From the NCBI GenBank assembly GCA_964516135.1, contig CAZEWN010000030.1, positions 1 to 18,000 of the forward strand: a DNA stretch of 18,000 nucleotides. Reading direction: 5' to 3'. Every line of letters starts with the position of its first letter. Position 1 is the stretch's first letter. Of this stretch, positions 15,289-18,000 are shown piece by piece. The DNA is from 34-65-8 sp964516135 (GTDB taxonomy: Bacteria; Pseudomonadota; Alphaproteobacteria; Sphingomonadales; Sphingomonadaceae). The notes under the pieces were generated by a model. The model did not search any database and was not told where the DNA came from. It saw only the letters and a program-made list of their open reading frames with translations. The position numbers were made by a program, and so were the translations under genes.

Positions 15289-15918
15289 ATGCGCGCGCTC
15301 GCGCCCCTTGTGTTGTTTGCGATGGTCGCGGGATGCGATCAGGGTCCGCCAGCGCCCGAGGCGGTCGAGACCGACATTCCCGAGGAACTGCGCCGCACCG
15401 TCGCGCCGCCACAGCCGGCTGCCGAGGCGGGGCTGGGCACCCCGATGGCGGAGCGAGTGGCGACGCTCGGCTTGCTCAACAAGCGTAACAACCTGACCCT
15501 GGACATCGAATTGAAGCCGGGCGAGGCGCGCCGCGTGGGTGACGTGATCGTCCGCCTATCTGCCTGCGAACGGACAGCCCCCTGGGAAATGCCCGCGGAA
15601 ACCGGCGCCTTCGTCCAGGTGTTCGTGCGCGACCGCCGCCAGGACGATGGAGAGTGGAACCGAATCTTTTCCGGCTGGATGTTCCAGCGCTCGCCCTCGC
15701 TGAATGTGGTGGAGCACCCGATCTACGATGTCTGGGTGAAGGACTGCGCGATGAGTTTCCCGGGCGAAGAGGGTGGCACCCGTCGGTCCAGCGATGCTGA
15801 TGGTGCGGCGGCGCCCACGCGCGCGGCGGCAGCGCCCGCGCCACCGCCGGCCGCCACGCCCGCTCCGGAGCCGGTCGAATCACCGGCCGCCGCGGACACC
15901 GACAGTAACGAGGAATAG
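15289..15918 (+). CDS. DUF2155 domain-containing lipoprotein
   Basis: Exported protein of unknown function, 209 aa. The N-terminus MRALAPLVLFAMVAGC is a lipoprotein signal with lipobox VAGC. After a Pro/Glu-rich linker the DUF2155 domain runs from about residue 57 to 156: TLGLLNKRNN, VIVRLSACERTAPWEMP, TGAFVQVFV, FSGWMFQRSPSLNVVEHPIYDVWVKDC. Two domain cysteines (in SACER and VKDC) may form a disulfide. The last 50 residues are Ala/Pro repeats with no structure. ATG 15289 is preferred; a GTG at 15283 in the same frame overlaps the previous stop (GTGA) and is a real alternative. The last 196 bases are overlapped on the opposite strand by aat. Confidence 0.9.
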   Translation: MRALAPLVLFAMVAGCDQGPPAPEAVETDIPEELRRTVAPPQPAAEAGLGTPMAERVATLGLLNKRNNLTLDIELKPGEARRVGDVIVRLSACERTAPWEMPAETGAFVQVFVRDRRQDDGEWNRIFSGWMFQRSPSLNVVEHPIYDVWVKDCAMSFPGEEGGTRRSSDADGAAAPTRAAAAPAPPPAATPAPEPVESPAAADTDSNEE

Positions 15919-16532
15919 GCACGCGGCAGTGTCTGGGGTGGGTCTCCCCGCGCATCGGCCACCAGCGCGAGATAATCGGCCTGGGGAATCTCCACGGCTC
16001 CCAACGACGCGAGATGGCTGGTCAGGAACTGGCAGTCCAGCAGCCGGTAACCTGCCATTCGCATCAATACGACAAGCCAGGCGAGCGCCACCTTGCTGGC
16101 GTTATCGGCGCGGCTGAACATGCTTTCGCCGCAGAATACCCGGTCGAACGCGACCCCATAGAGCCCGCCGACCAATTCCTCGCCGCGCCAGCATTCGATC
16201 GAATGAGCATGTCCCGCCGCATGCAGGGCGCGGTAACTTGCCTCGATCCTGTGGCTTATCCAGCAATCGCCCCCTTCGGGCCGAGATGCGGCACAGGCGG
16301 CGATTACTCGGGAAAACGCCGCGTCCACTGTCACATTGAATCGTTCCTGCCGCAATACCTTGCGCAGCGAAGCGGAGCAGTGGAAGCCCTCGAGCGGTAG
16401 GATGCCGCGCAAGTGCGGTTCCACCCAGAACACCTTCTCATCGTCGCGAGCCTCGGCCATCGGGAAAATCCCGGCGCGATAGGCGAGCAGCAGTGTCTCA
16501 ACGGGAATCAGCGGGGAATGCGGACTGTGCAT
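15723..16532 (-). CDS. aat: Leucyl/phenylalanyl-tRNA--protein transferase
   Basis: Transfers Leu or Phe from aminoacyl-tRNA to proteins with N-terminal Arg or Lys, marking them for ClpS/ClpAP by the N-end rule; 269 aa. The family core is complete in the first 207 residues: LLLAYRAGIFPMAE (14-27), FWVEPHLRGILP (35-46), CWISHRI (90-96), GGLYGVAFDRVFCGESMFSR (122-141), ASKVAL and LLDCQFLTSHLASLGA (164-179). Residues from about 205 are a Gly/Ala/Ser-rich tail ending in IAQSFTQTS, encoded antisense to the end of the DUF2155 gene. I chose ATG 16532 because homologues begin near LIPVETLL; ATG 16568 would add 12 residues. Neither start has a clear Shine-Dalgarno. Confidence 0.92.
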   Translation of the reverse strand: MHSPHSPLIPVETLLLAYRAGIFPMAEARDDEKVFWVEPHLRGILPLEGFHCSASLRKVLRQERFNVTVDAAFSRVIAACAASRPEGGDCWISHRIEASYRALHAAGHAHSIECWRGEELVGGLYGVAFDRVFCGESMFSRADNASKVALAWLVVLMRMAGYRLLDCQFLTSHLASLGAVEIPQADYLALVADARGDPPQTLPRAYSSLLSVSAAAGDSTGSGAGVAAGGGAGAAAARVGAAAPSASLDRRVPPSSPGKLIAQSFTQTS

Positions 16533-16584
16533 GAGGTGGAGCCGTGATAGCACGGTCCGTCCCGCCATGCGCGGCGATTTCGCC

Positions 16585-16612
16585 TTGCGCCCCGCGCCTC
16601 CTTTGCCTTAAG
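16585..16612 (+). promoter_or_regulatory. Possible promoter of tRNA-Trp
   Basis: TTGCGC (16585-16590), a 16-base spacer and CTTAAG (16607-16612) lie 15 bases before the tRNA. The -35 begins with TTG as expected but the -10 is weak; position is the main support. Confidence 0.3.
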
Positions 16613-16627
16613 GGCCGCAGCCGCTGC

Positions 16628-16703
16628 AGGGGTGTAGCTCAGCTGGTAGAGCATCGGTCTCCAAAACCGAGGGCCACGGGTTCGAATCCTGTCACCCCTG
16701 CCA
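16628..16703 (+). tRNA. tRNA-Trp (anticodon CCA)
   Basis: Full cloverleaf of 76 bases. The acceptor stem AGGGGTG (16628-16634) pairs with CACCCCT (16693-16699), with discriminator G and a genome-encoded 3' CCA (16701-16703). The D arm contains AGCTCAGCTGGTAGAGC. The anticodon stem TCGGT/ACCGA holds loop CTCCAAA with anticodon CCA. The T arm has GGTTCGAATCC. It sits alone between aat and the thiC riboswitch; readthrough into thiC cannot be excluded since no clear terminator follows. Confidence 0.97.
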
Positions 16704-16762
16704 ATTTCCCAGCGAAAATGGCTTCGTCGGCTGGACGCGGCGCGTGCCAAGGCCTAGACCCT

Positions 16763-16857
16763 GCTCATCCCCGGGGAGCGCGCCTGCGCTGAGAGGGAGG
16801 GATTGCATCCTCCGACCCGTCGAACCTGAACCCGTTAACACGGGCGGAGGGAGCGGG
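16763..16857 (+). ncRNA. TPP (thi-box) riboswitch aptamer
   Basis: Binds thiamine pyrophosphate and controls thiC. The conserved landmarks occur in order: CGGGG (16772-16776), CTGAGA (16789-16794) followed by GGG, GACCCG (16814-16819), ACCTGA (16824-16829) and CGGAGGGAG (16845-16853). Helices that can be drawn: P2, CGGG 16772-16775 with CCCG 16816-16819; P3, GCGC 16778-16781 with GCGC 16786-16789; an extra hairpin 16796-16803 with 16807-16813; P5, CCCG 16831-16834 with CGGG 16841-16844. Helix P1 is poorly paired by eye, so the ends are approximate. Confidence 0.93.
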
Positions 16858-16898
16858 CCGGTCATCCGGAATGCGTCGCTCTCTCTTCCCACGAGGAG
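16846..16898 (+). promoter_or_regulatory. thiC riboswitch expression platform (translational)
   Basis: The thiC ribosome binding site GAGGAG (16893-16898) can be sequestered by TCTCTTC (16882-16888) in a 7-bp hairpin with loop CCAC (16889-16892), A16899 closing the stem. Alternatively CGCTCTCTCT (16877-16886) pairs over 10 bp, including two G-U, with GGAGGGAGCG (16846-16855), which is part of the aptamer 3' end. TPP binding would hold 16846-16853 in the aptamer and free the sequestering strand, switching translation off. There is no T run, so control by initiation of translation is more likely than termination. Confidence 0.65.
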
Positions 16899-16904
16899 AC
16901 GCAA

Positions 16905-18000
<1,096 letters not shown>

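Noticed and set aside
16709..16734. Hairpin after tRNA-Trp (CCAGCGA with TCGGCTGG)
   Set aside because: The stem has a bulge and no T run follows, so it is not supportable as an intrinsic terminator.

Overview
The window comes from a GC-rich alphaproteobacterium, most likely Sphingomonadales (Sphingomonadaceae or Erythrobacteraceae). This rests on family content: an Oar-like TonB-dependent receptor with a C-terminal Phe, an NDUFA12-type complex I protein next to DUF2155 and Aat, a fatty acyl-AMP ligase, a PHA-system protein, and thiC behind a TPP riboswitch. I see no insertion sequence, prophage, CRISPR array or integration site. It reads as ordinary core chromosome, densely packed and with little intergenic DNA.

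Layout. 2-2866 (+): 3' part of an outer-membrane TonB-dependent receptor, closed by a strong hairpin terminator. 2929-5238 (-): MASE1-PAS sensor-kinase-like protein whose ATPase domain looks intact but whose phosphoacceptor histidine is replaced. 5354-6070 (+): TonB energy transducer. 6124-7964 (+): a GDP-mannose pair, mannose-1-phosphate guanylyltransferase and mannose-6-phosphate isomerase, overlapping by ATGA. 7961-10218 (-): tightly coupled operon telA, xpaC-like, PHA-system gene. 10379-11884 (+): DUF389 membrane protein. 11891-13645 (-): fatty acyl-AMP ligase, divergent from 13779-15918 (+): recX, a DUF192 lipoprotein, an NDUFA12-family protein and a DUF2155 lipoprotein. 15723-16532 (-): aat, whose 3' end runs 196 bp antisense into the DUF2155 gene. 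16628-16703 (+): tRNA-Trp(CCA). 16763-18000 (+): TPP riboswitch and the 5' part of thiC.

How the genes connect. The receptor and TonB belong to one outer-membrane uptake machinery, with the orphan kinase-like sensor between them. The mannose pair turns fructose-6-phosphate-derived mannose-6-phosphate into GDP-mannose; the mutase step is not in the window. TelA and XpaC-like proteins form a known pair linked to toxic-anion and envelope stress. ThiC makes the thiamine pyrimidine and is under TPP feedback. The other genes are housekeeping functions.

I did not find a convincing new multi-gene system. The observations most worth a second look are the kinase-like protein lacking its phosphoacceptor histidine both in the DHp helix and in a C-terminal Hpt-like domain; the convergent aat/DUF2155 coding overlap; a clean two-state pairing between the thiC riboswitch and its ribosome binding site; and an intergenic segment at 10284-10354 with mutually exclusive hairpins.
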